Shown piece by piece: positions 10,507-17,310 of a DNA stretch of 64,000 nt. Made by a program: the position numbers and the translations under genes. Source of the DNA: Phascolarctobacterium sp. (lineage in GTDB: Bacteria; Bacillota; Negativicutes; Acidaminococcales; Acidaminococcaceae); contig JAUNOC010000005.1 of assembly GCA_030531205.1 (NCBI GenBank), positions 38,032-102,031 on the forward strand, in the 5' to 3' direction. Positions within the stretch are counted from its first letter, which is position 1. Each line of letters opens with the position of its first letter. The notes under the pieces are model-generated. The model saw only the letters and a program-made list of their open reading frames with translations. It was not told the DNA's origin and made no database searches.

Positions 10507-10782
10507 TTAAAACAGTTCACTATGAGAACCTAACCTCATTAAAGATAACACCATAACATCATTATATAACGCATAAACCAAAAGCCAATCACTCTCAATA
10601 TGACATTCCCTACTGCCCTCAAATTCACCTGTCAATGCATGGTCTTTGTATGAAGCATCAAGTGCCTGTCCACTTGCCAACATATCAATTACTTCGTACA
10701 TTTTCTCTAAATTTTTACCTTGTTTGGTAGCAACCTTTATATCTTTTTTAAACCTCGAAGTAAATTTTACCTGATATTTCAT
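10507..10782 (-). CDS. YafQ-family mRNA interferase toxin
   Basis: 91 residues, the normal length for RelE/ParE-fold YafQ toxins. The family signature is visible: DHALTGEF, SRECHIESDWLLVY, and a C-terminal RLGSHSELF, whose histidines and aspartate/glutamate correspond to the catalytic and mRNA-binding residues of YafQ. It cleaves mRNA on the ribosome when freed from its antitoxin. Its ATG overlaps the stop codon of the antitoxin gene (ATGA), so translation is coupled. A second, divergent YafQ sits at 42130-42405. Confidence 0.85.
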   Translation of the reverse strand: MKYQVKFTSRFKKDIKVATKQGKNLEKMYEVIDMLASGQALDASYKDHALTGEFEGSRECHIESDWLLVYALYNDVMVLSLMRLGSHSELF

Positions 10783-10955
10783 TTTTCCAATGCGGCACGT
10801 AAATCTTTAATACTGGAATAGCCCTTGACTTTATCATTATATGCTATTTCTTTACCTTCTGCTACAGCAAGCCGTGTTTCCTCTATGCTCATAGGATAAA
10901 GTTTATTTTTTTTAACACCACAAGGCATAACTCTATTTCCTGTTGTTATTTCCAC
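10779..10955 (-). CDS. Short RelB/DinJ-like antitoxin, GTG start
   Basis: 58 codons starting with GTG at 10955, eight bases after an AAGGGGG ribosome-binding site. The product reads MEITTGNRVMPCG... and ends in GYSSIKDLRAALEK; the KGYSSIKDLRAALE tail is typical of antitoxins that wrap a RelE/YafQ toxin. The N-terminal ribbon-helix-helix of classical DinJ is not obvious, so DNA binding may be weak or absent. Stop and toxin start share ATGA at 10779-10782. The order antitoxin-then-toxin and the coupling are the normal arrangement for this class. Confidence 0.75.
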   Translation of the reverse strand: MEITTGNRVMPCGVKKNKLYPMSIEETRLAVAEGKEIAYNDKVKGYSSIKDLRAALEK

Positions 10956-11127
10956 AGATTTATCCCCCTTGACAAACTTTTTTTATAAGTATATACATTT
11001 AAAGTATTTTTTGCAACAAATATTTTTCAATTTTAAAATAGCATTTAGTCCAAAACATCCACCCCTTCAACAACGAAATTAAATAATGAACCTTACTGAA
11101 AATCGCCACGCAATAAAAAAAAACTAT

Positions 11128-11165
11128 AAAGTGATATCACTTTTACTGAAAGTGATATCACTTTA
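11128..11165. promoter_or_regulatory. Paired palindrome GTGATATCAC x2
   Basis: GTGATATCAC at 11131-11140 and 11152-11161, 21 bp apart, each embedded in AAAGTGATATCACTTT. The layout is the same as the TTAACGTTAA pairs, but with a different half-site. It lies about 180 bp upstream of the antitoxin start. Function unknown. Confidence 0.4.
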
Positions 11166-11235
11166 GGTGTAAAAACAAATCCACTGAAAAAAAAAATCAA
11201 AAACATTTCCAAAACAATGAGCAATGTTAAAAAAG

Positions 11236-11277
11236 GAATTTTTAACGTTAAATCTTCACTTTTAACGTTAAAAACTC
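11236..11277. promoter_or_regulatory. Paired palindrome, copy 2 (TTAACGTTAA x2)
   Basis: TTAACGTTAA at 11242-11251 and 11262-11271. About 110 bp around it are nearly identical to 3960-4070 (both contain CAATGAGCAATGTTAAAAAA). A 67-codon TTG-start frame over this segment (11093-11296) is probably an accident of the repeats. Confidence 0.5.
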
Positions 11278-11317
11278 TCTTATTTTTAGAAAACAACTGT
11301 TAAAATAAATAAAATGA

Positions 11318-11630
11318 TATAGAAAGAAGTTAAAAATTATAAGTTAAAAATGAAAAATTATGGTTTTATGTTCCTGTGATTGAAATAAAAAAAGTCCGCT
11401 TAATGCGAACTTTTTTCCCTCTTTCTTAAAGAGGGTGGCTGCCCACAGGAACACAGGGGCAGCCGGGTGTTTTTGCATTATGCGAAGCATTCATAAACTT
11501 TAAGCTTTGAGTTTTTATCTCTTCATTAGCGTCAACCTAATTGCTCACCCCACCACCGTCCTTCTATGTTCCTTTAGACGGTCCCCCGCCCCTTTATGGG
11601 ACGGACGAGGGTTCGCATAACCCCGCACAC
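11318..11630. repeat. Modular interspersed repeat, compound element
   Basis: AGTTAAA heptads, terminal motif at 11359-11382 (TATGTTCCTGTGATTGAA), the near-palindrome AAGTCCGCTTAATGCGAACTT (11391-11411), and hairpins CCCTCTTT/AAAGAGGG (11417-11436) and GGCTGCCC/GGGCAGCC with GGAACA in the loop (11438-11466). Then come another heptad tract (11500-11525) and a GC-rich module with ATGTTCCTTTAGACGG (11545-11610). It ends only a few bases from the symporter stop. No gene is seen in the 680-bp gap 10956-11637. Confidence 0.65.
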
Positions 11631-11637
11631 CTGAGAC

Positions 11638-13200
11638 CTAATTCATCTTTCCCGCTTTTTTCGCACAGGCAAAAACATTATTAATCGCAGATGTTTTGGC
11701 ACAACAGGTTTCCATCATATCCATAAAAAGGTCAATGGTGATATAGGTTGCCACTGCTTCCTTAGGCAATCCTGCTTGCAAAATTAAAAGGGTCATAACA
11801 GAAATACCACTGCCTGCCACTGGTGGCAGGGTCAGAGACAGGAGTAAATAGCTCAGCATATTCACGATAAGCGCTGATACGGATATACTTTGGTCATAAA
11901 CGGACAACAATCCTAAAACCGCAATGGGAAAGCCAATCACCGTACCCATAACCGCTATGGTTTGCGAAAAGGGCAAGGCAAAATCACGGTAATTGTCCTC
12001 TACACCTTCCTCTGACAAGGTCTTGGTCATCAAAGGCAGACAGGCAGAAGTGCTGGCTGTGGTCAATGCCAACAGGGTAACCGGCATTACTCTGTTAAAA
12101 TGTTGTTTGATATTGAACTTACTTTCCCAAGCAGTCCAAAGTGTTTCGCCAAAGATTGCTACCACACCAACGCCATAAGTTACCGCCATAATTTTCCACA
12201 AATCAATGACCGAATCAAAGCCACCGTTTAAGAGAATACTTGTAAAACTGAGATAAATCATTATTGGCACAAAATAGCAGAAATAGTTTATGGCAGTCAT
12301 AAGGAACAGGTTAATTTGATGAATAACATTGATAAAATCATTAATCTGCTGGCCTAAAATCAACAACAGTATTCCGGAACAGGCCGCCAAAAACAACACT
12401 TGTAAAGTGTTCCCCGTAACGAAGGGGCCTAAAATACTTTCCGGCACTATGCCCAAGACCATTTTATAAATATCGCCCAATGTATTCAGTGTTAAGCCGC
12501 CGGAAAAATCCACCACTCCGAAGAAAACTGCAGCCACACCCGTACCGGCAACAAGCCATACTACATTATGTAATTGGGCACGCTTCATCAACACGCTGCC
12601 CAATTCAGACAGGGTTGTCAAACTGCCCATACCACAAATGGCACTGCAAACATTAAAGAAAATCAAAAAGGTGGCCACTGCTGCAATCAAGCTCAAAAGC
12701 ATACTGAAAGTGGGGTCAATCACATTGGTATTGATTGCCATAACCACATCTCTTGGAAAGAAAAATGAAATTTGCCAGGTAAGCAAAGAAGCAATAATTG
12801 CCAGCAATATCTTCACATTGTTGCCTACAGATAACATGGGTAATTTCACGCTATAAACATTGTTACCATAATTGTATTCGTAACCGGTGGTCAAGCCCAG
12901 GTTACCCTGCAGCATGGACATATATTCTGCCAGTTCTTCGTTATCATTTTGCATGGGATTACAACTTTCACCGGCCAAAATCAACCTAATATTTATCCTG
13001 CCAAAACTTTTGACAAATCGTACGCTGAACTCTTTGTTCTCAAAACCATGTTCCAGCCAATACAGCATAACCGTTTCAATGTTCAAACGGGTTTTAATTA
13101 TGTCTTCTTTTTTCTGTTTTTTCTGAGTGAGGTAAAGGGCGATATCCTCTGAAACCCTGTCCACCTCGGCACTGGTGAGTGTGTAATTCTTTTGCAACAT
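11638..13200 (-). CDS. Dicarboxylate/amino acid:cation symporter with N-terminal cytosolic extension
   Basis: 520 residues from the ATG at 13200; GAGGTGG lies six bases before it, which is why the TTG two codons upstream is not used. Residues from ~125 on hold multiple hydrophobic segments and the hallmarks of the DAACS (GltP/DctA) family: the serine-rich re-entrant loop TASTSACLPLM and the helix LPPVAGSGISVMTLL, followed by the conserved DLFMDMMET. The role is secondary uptake of glutamate, aspartate, serine or C4-dicarboxylates with Na+ or H+; the substrate cannot be told from sequence. Unusual: about 120 hydrophilic residues precede the first membrane span, whereas GltP-type proteins have almost none. 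Single-gene unit, followed directly by a repeat element. Confidence 0.85.
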   Translation of the reverse strand: MLQKNYTLTSAEVDRVSEDIALYLTQKKQKKEDIIKTRLNIETVMLYWLEHGFENKEFSVRFVKSFGRINIRLILAGESCNPMQNDNEELAEYMSMLQGNLGLTTGYEYNYGNNVYSVKLPMLSVGNNVKILLAIIASLLTWQISFFFPRDVVMAINTNVIDPTFSMLLSLIAAVATFLIFFNVCSAICGMGSLTTLSELGSVLMKRAQLHNVVWLVAGTGVAAVFFGVVDFSGGLTLNTLGDIYKMVLGIVPESILGPFVTGNTLQVLFLAACSGILLLILGQQINDFINVIHQINLFLMTAINYFCYFVPIMIYLSFTSILLNGGFDSVIDLWKIMAVTYGVGVVAIFGETLWTAWESKFNIKQHFNRVMPVTLLALTTASTSACLPLMTKTLSEEGVEDNYRDFALPFSQTIAVMGTVIGFPIAVLGLLSVYDQSISVSALIVNMLSYLLLSLTLPPVAGSGISVMTLLILQAGLPKEAVATYITIDLFMDMMETCCAKTSAINNVFACAKKAGKMN

Positions 13201-13289
13201 TTTCAACCACCTCGTAGTAAATAAAAAATATAAAAATCTATTTCTTTATCCTTTAATTATATCTATAAAAGTTCGTATTAATCTGACCC

Positions 13290-13835
13290 TTTCCGCCCCA
13301 GGCGTGGGGCGGGGGACCGGCTCAGTTTTTAAGTAGCCGGTGGTGGGGTCGCTCTCTGCGACTGCACCACGAACATCCTACTCTATTCTTGCCTTAACTT
13401 CCCTATCTATAAATTCACATACACTTCTAAAATTTTTATCTACATCACTATTCAAAATTCTAATTACCTTATACCCATTTTGTTCCAAGAATCTTATTCT
13501 TTCCTTATCATATTTTTGACTGTCAGGATTATAATGTCCTCCTCCATCAAGTTCAACAATGAGTTTAACTGCATTACAAGAAAAATCTGCAATGTATTTA
13601 CCAATGATTACCTGTCTTTTGAATTTAATTGGATATTTTTTTAGAAACATAAACCATAACTTGCCTTCCCATGGTGTCATTTGCTTCCGCATTTCTTTGG
13701 CATATTGATTTAGTTTTTCTTTAGTTTCAACTTGTTTCATTGTGTTATTTTTCTTATCGTAGCGAGCGACCCACCCCGTCTTGCCTTTTTATGTTCCTTT
13801 AGGCAATCCACCCCGCCCACGCCTGGGCGGGAAAA
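13290..13835. mobile_element. DUF559 cassette, copy 1
   Basis: A 546-bp block identical at every base to 15692-16237. One DUF559 gene is flanked by inverted, imperfect copies (~75 bp) of the same hairpin module. The left arm is CGCCCCAGGCGTGGGGCG..., TAGCCGG/CCGGTGG, GGGTCGCTCTC. The right arm, in reverse complement, is CCCGCCCAGGCGTGGGCGGG, ATTGCC...GGCAAGAC, GGGTGGGTCGCTC. The modules also occur alone elsewhere in the window (4.2, 4.5, 11.6, 57.6 kb), and sequence outside the block differs between copies. No transposase is present, so mobilisation, if any, would be in trans. Confidence 0.7.
13378..13740 (-). CDS. DUF559 (PD-(D/E)XK nuclease-like) protein, copy 1
   Basis: 120 residues, identical to the product of 15780-16142. 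The DUF559 signature is clear: TPWEGKLWFMFLKK (E25), the paired strands YIADF (D52) and IVELDGGGHY (E63, D65, H69), then NGYKVIRILNSDV. In this superfamily (related to Vsr and restriction-endonuclease folds) the D...ExD/H residues bind metal, so a DNA nuclease or nickase is the expected activity; none has been shown for this protein as far as the sequence tells. No good ribosome-binding site precedes the ATG at 13740. The gene fills the interior of a repeat-bounded cassette, so it travels with the element rather than belonging to the neighbouring tagO unit. Confidence 0.8.
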   Translation of the reverse strand: MKQVETKEKLNQYAKEMRKQMTPWEGKLWFMFLKKYPIKFKRQVIIGKYIADFSCNAVKLIVELDGGGHYNPDSQKYDKERIRFLEQNGYKVIRILNSDVDKNFRSVCEFIDREVKARIE

Positions 13836-13842
13836 TTCAACT

Positions 13843-14880
13843 TTATTCTTGCTTCTCCCTATCCTTATAGCTGAACATTCCCATTTTTCTCGCCCCCACT
13901 GCCACCGCTGTGGCAATGACCGCAATCAGGAGAGCCGCCCAAATCCCTTTCAACTCTGCATAAAGCACGGCCGCAACCGCCAATGCACCTGTAATGGCGT
14001 ACATAAACAACACCGCCTGTTTTTGGTTCATACCCTGCTCCATTAAGCGGTGATGAATATGCCCCTTGTCCGGTTGGAAAATTGGTCGTCCGCTGCGGTA
14101 GCGCCGGACAATGGCACAGGCAGTATCTGCAATGGGTAGTCCCATAACAATGGCTGGCACAAAAAGAGAAATACTGGCTGCTGTTTTCACCGCACCGTCC
14201 ACGCTAAAAGCCGCCAAAATAAAACCGATAAACATAGACCCTGTATCACCCATAAAAATTGTGGCAGGATTAAAATTGTAACGGACAAATCCTATACAAG
14301 AACCGAAAAGTGCCGCACTGAGCATGGCAGGTTCCATATATCCTGCCTGTGCCGCCAGACATGCCGTAGTAAAGGAAGCGATTGCCCCCACTCCGGCTGC
14401 CAGTCCGTCCAGCCCGTCAATCAGATTTGTTATATTAGTAAAAGCCACCACCCAAAAAATTGTAAAAGGTATGCTTAAATATTCAAAGTAAATATATTCG
14501 CCATCACCAAAGGGATTGGTCATCCACTCCACTTTAATGTCAAAGGCAATCAACACAAAGGCACTTAAGATTTGTCCCAAAAGTTTAACTTTGGCTGGCA
14601 GTTGATAAATGTCATCCAAGATACCTACCACTACAATAAAAGTACCCCCCAAGAGAATTCCTAATAAATCCTTTGAAAAGGGTACTGATACCAACACGGC
14701 AATGGTGAATGCAAAATAGATTGCCAAACCTCCCAAGCGTGGCATGGGGATTTTATGTACCTTCCGTTCACCGGGAAGGTCAACAGCCCCTACTTTGAAT
14801 GCTATTTTTTTCACAAACGGGGTAATGCAATAGGCGATGAGTGCCGCCAACAGCACGGGAAACCCCAACATACTAATCAT
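13843..14880 (-). CDS. tagO: Undecaprenyl-phosphate GlcNAc-1-phosphate transferase (WecA/TagO family)
   Basis: 345 residues, about eleven hydrophobic segments. MraY/WecA family motifs appear in order: VHKIPMPRLGG (~41-51), DDIYQLPAKVKLLGQ (~88), the catalytic NLIDGLDGLAAG (~150), FMGDTGSMFIGF (~208) and the cytoplasmic HIHHRLM loop (~273) with the KGHIHHRL sequence characteristic of WecA rather than MraY. It transfers GlcNAc-1-P (or a related sugar phosphate) from UDP-sugar to the lipid carrier at the inner face of the membrane. This starts O-antigen, enterobacterial-common-antigen-like or other envelope polysaccharides. Its ATG overlaps the last codons of the upstream fchA-like gene by 4 bp, so the two are cotranscribed. 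Confidence 0.88.
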   Translation of the reverse strand: MISMLGFPVLLAALIAYCITPFVKKIAFKVGAVDLPGERKVHKIPMPRLGGLAIYFAFTIAVLVSVPFSKDLLGILLGGTFIVVVGILDDIYQLPAKVKLLGQILSAFVLIAFDIKVEWMTNPFGDGEYIYFEYLSIPFTIFWVVAFTNITNLIDGLDGLAAGVGAIASFTTACLAAQAGYMEPAMLSAALFGSCIGFVRYNFNPATIFMGDTGSMFIGFILAAFSVDGAVKTAASISLFVPAIVMGLPIADTACAIVRRYRSGRPIFQPDKGHIHHRLMEQGMNQKQAVLFMYAITGALAVAAVLYAELKGIWAALLIAVIATAVAVGARKMGMFSYKDREKQE

Positions 14881-15500
14881 TTTTTATTAATCAGTTTCAA
14901 AACTGTTTCTTTGCAACTTTGCACTTTGGCTTTGCAGAGAGCCAGCTGTTTTTGACAGTCAGCTACAAATGCCTCGTTATGTGTCAGTGGCAAATTAACA
15001 AGCACATTCAGTTCTGCACTTTCCAAAGCCGCTCCTGCTATAATTACACCGCAACCGGCATCCGTCAAAAGTCCGGGATTGCCGATTTTGGCAATGCGTT
15101 CCGTAAGTTCTGCCACTTTGGCACAGTGCTGGCAAATTCTCAACGGTACCAAAGCCGCTCCTTGTGCTGCTTTTGCCAAATATTCCTCACGCAACATTTT
15201 TTCCTGTTCCGTATTTTTCGGCATGGCATAGCCATCCATTATCATTTGATAGGCGTTGGCATCCTCATCAATGAGTTTCAAAAGTTCTGCCCGGGCAACA
15301 GCCAATTTCCCTTCCAAGAGTTTCATTTCCTGTTCCACCGACGCAAATTTTTCCTTACCCAAAGTAAGGTTTGCCATCATACTTGCAAGCGCTGCCGCCA
15401 AAGCACCAGCCAATGCCGCCGCCCCACCTCCACCGGGAGTGGGTGACTTGGAAGCGAGTTTCTCTATGAAGTTAGTAATGCTTGTATCACTTAACAACAT
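14877..15500 (-). CDS. fchA: Cyclodeaminase/cyclohydrolase family protein (FchA-like)
   Basis: 207 residues, the normal length for the FTCD cyclodeaminase-domain family. Motifs: SPTPGGGGAAALAGALAAAL near residue 20, the glycine-rich folate-binding loop of this family, and LLTDAGCG near 140. Members convert 5-formimino-THF to methenyl-THF plus ammonia (histidine degradation) or act as methenyl-THF cyclohydrolase in purine fermenters; which one applies here is not decided by the sequence. No formiminotransferase domain is attached. The gene sits upstream of and overlaps tagO. The start lies immediately next to an interspersed-repeat end (15500-15525), so its promoter and leader are made of repeat DNA. 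Confidence 0.82.
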   Translation of the reverse strand: MLLSDTSITNFIEKLASKSPTPGGGGAAALAGALAAALASMMANLTLGKEKFASVEQEMKLLEGKLAVARAELLKLIDEDANAYQMIMDGYAMPKNTEQEKMLREEYLAKAAQGAALVPLRICQHCAKVAELTERIAKIGNPGLLTDAGCGVIIAGAALESAELNVLVNLPLTHNEAFVADCQKQLALCKAKVQSCKETVLKLINKK

Positions 15501-15548
15501 AATTACAGGAACTAATTACCTTAATTTTTAACTTTTAACTTTTAACTC
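15500..15548. repeat. Solo repeat end with heptads
   Basis: AATTACAGGAACTAATTACC (variant of the terminal motif) begins right at the fchA start codon. It is followed by TTTTAAC heptads (15526-15547) and then the tRNA gene. Confidence 0.55.
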
Positions 15549-15572
15549 GCCAAATTTTTGCAAGTTAAAATT

Positions 15573-15660
15573 TGGCGGAAGGGGTGGGATTCGAACCCAC
15601 GGAGGGTTGCCCCTCGCTGGTTTTCAAGACCAGAGCCTTAAACCACTCGACCACCCTTCC
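15573..15660 (-). tRNA. tRNA-Ser (anticodon UGA)
   Basis: 88 nt including encoded CCA (15573-15575). Acceptor stem GGAAGGG/CCCTTCC, discriminator G. The anticodon arm CTGGT-CTTGAAA-ACCAG gives UGA. A long variable arm (GCGAGGGGCAACCCTC) and the T-loop GGTTCGAATCC are visible. The DUF559 cassette copy 2 begins about 30 bp upstream. Confidence 0.95.
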
Positions 15661-15691
15661 GCAATATACAATAAAAAAACTATGCTGACTT

Positions 15692-16237
15692 TTTCCGCCC
15701 CAGGCGTGGGGCGGGGGACCGGCTCAGTTTTTAAGTAGCCGGTGGTGGGGTCGCTCTCTGCGACTGCACCACGAACATCCTACTCTATTCTTGCCTTAAC
15801 TTCCCTATCTATAAATTCACATACACTTCTAAAATTTTTATCTACATCACTATTCAAAATTCTAATTACCTTATACCCATTTTGTTCCAAGAATCTTATT
15901 CTTTCCTTATCATATTTTTGACTGTCAGGATTATAATGTCCTCCTCCATCAAGTTCAACAATGAGTTTAACTGCATTACAAGAAAAATCTGCAATGTATT
16001 TACCAATGATTACCTGTCTTTTGAATTTAATTGGATATTTTTTTAGAAACATAAACCATAACTTGCCTTCCCATGGTGTCATTTGCTTCCGCATTTCTTT
16101 GGCATATTGATTTAGTTTTTCTTTAGTTTCAACTTGTTTCATTGTGTTATTTTTCTTATCGTAGCGAGCGACCCACCCCGTCTTGCCTTTTTATGTTCCT
16201 TTAGGCAATCCACCCCGCCCACGCCTGGGCGGGAAAA
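15692..16237. mobile_element. DUF559 cassette, copy 2
   Basis: Identical over 546 bp to 13290-13835, in the same orientation and 2,402 bp away. Identity stops abruptly at both ends. Inverted hairpin arms enclose one DUF559 gene. To the right follow heptads and two more terminal motifs (separate entry). Confidence 0.7.
15780..16142 (-). CDS. DUF559 (PD-(D/E)XK nuclease-like) protein, copy 2
   Basis: 120 residues, no difference from copy 1 at 13378-13740 in protein or DNA. It has the same candidate metal-binding residues (E25, D52, E63, D65, H69). Perfect identity of two non-essential-looking genes 2.4 kb apart implies a very recent duplication or ongoing gene conversion. It is placed between tRNA-Ser(UGA) and ftsY, which it separates from neighbours that share their strand. 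Function beyond a predicted nuclease fold is unknown. A reader should not treat it as part of the ftsY-smc unit. Confidence 0.8.
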   Translation of the reverse strand: MKQVETKEKLNQYAKEMRKQMTPWEGKLWFMFLKKYPIKFKRQVIIGKYIADFSCNAVKLIVELDGGGHYNPDSQKYDKERIRFLEQNGYKVIRILNSDVDKNFRSVCEFIDREVKARIE

Positions 16238-16395
16238 ATTCGTATAACCCCTAACTTCCCTAATTCCTGACACCTCAAACCTGATACCTGAAATATAATC
16301 ACTGGAACATTTTACCTTCCCTAATCCCTAACCTCTAACTCCTAATGCCTAATTATAATCACAATAACATTTTACCACAATTTTTAATTTATAAT
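16238..16395. repeat. Heptad tracts with two repeat ends
   Basis: CCTGACA/CCTGATA-type heptads (16255-16292), a terminal motif at 16294-16318 (TATAATCACTGGAACATTTT), CCCTAAT/CTCTAAC heptads (16316-16352), and a second end at 16354-16380, then TTTCTAA-like repeats up to the ftsY stop. No gene. Confidence 0.6.
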
Positions 16396-16401
16396 TTCTA
16401 A

Positions 16402-17310
16402 TTATTCAAAAAGTGCTTCCACAAATTTATCTGCTTCAAAGGGTTTGAAATCCATCATCCCTTCCCCACAACCAATCCATTTGACAGGCAGTCCTAATTC
16501 TTCCTTAACTGCCACAGCCATACCGCCTTTGGCGGTACCATCCAACTTGGTAAGGATAACTCCTGTAACTTTGGCACTTTCCATAAACACCTTTGCCTGT
16601 GCAATGGCGTTCTGCCCCATAGTGGCATCCAACACCAAAAAGGTTTCCTGCGGTCCTTCGGGAATTTCTTTTTTTATGACACGATGAATTTTTTCCAGTT
16701 CATTCATCAAATTAACTTTGTTATGCAATCTGCCAGCCGTATCTATAAAGAGGATATCCACCCCCCGTGCCTTTGCTGCTTGTACGGCATCAAAGACCAC
16801 TGCCGCAGGGTCTGCCCCTTCTCCGTGAGCGATAACATCCACACCACCACGCTCGCCCCAAATTTTCAACTGCTCGGCCGCAGCCGCCCGAAAGGTGTCT
16901 GCCGCTGCCAAAAGCACTTTATATTTGAAAAGTGTAAAGTAATTGGCCAATTTGCCGATGGTCGTGGTTTTTCCCACGCCATTAACCCCCACCACCAAAA
17001 TCACAGTGGGTTTGCCGGCAATTTTCGTACGCTGTCCTTCATAAGTCAGCATTTGCGTTAAATAGTTTTTCAGGAAAGGCATTACTTCATCAGGTGTCTT
17101 AATTTCCCCTTTTTTGGCACCTTCCCGTACTGCCTGCAAAAGTTTTTCGGTGGTCTTTGTTCCCACATCAGCACTGATTAAAATCATTTCTAATTCTTCA
17201 TAGAAATCATCATCAAGGTGGGTACTGCCCGTAACCAAGTCAACTATTCTGTTGGTAAAATTGGAACGGGTTTTGGCAAGTCCCGCTTTCAAAGTTTCTA
17301 AAAAACTCAT
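16402..17310 (-). CDS. ftsY: Signal recognition particle receptor FtsY
   Basis: 302 residues: the NG core without the long acidic A domain of enterobacteria, as usual for Firmicutes. The N domain spans roughly residues 1-95. The G domain has the P-loop GVNGVGKTT (108-116), DTFRAAA (138-144), DTAGR, and TKLDGTAKGG. It is the SRP-receptor GTPase that docks SRP-bound ribosomes at the SecYEG membrane channel, working with Ffh (27990-29333) and the SRP RNA (22030-22144) found in this window. Its ATG shares one base with the smc stop codon (TGATG), so it is translationally coupled to smc, a common Firmicute arrangement. Confidence 0.95.
   Translation of the reverse strand: MSFLETLKAGLAKTRSNFTNRIVDLVTGSTHLDDDFYEELEMILISADVGTKTTEKLLQAVREGAKKGEIKTPDEVMPFLKNYLTQMLTYEGQRTKIAGKPTVILVVGVNGVGKTTTIGKLANYFTLFKYKVLLAAADTFRAAAAEQLKIWGERGGVDVIAHGEGADPAAVVFDAVQAAKARGVDILFIDTAGRLHNKVNLMNELEKIHRVIKKEIPEGPQETFLVLDATMGQNAIAQAKVFMESAKVTGVILTKLDGTAKGGMAVAVKEELGLPVKWIGCGEGMMDFKPFEADKFVEALFE

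Noticed and set aside
11093..11296. 67-codon TTG-start frame (KSEDLTLKIPFLTLLIVLE...)
   Set aside because: Its coding comes from the paired palindromes; the partial copy at 3960-4070 lacks the same ends. Hydrophobicity is a by-product of AT-rich repeats.
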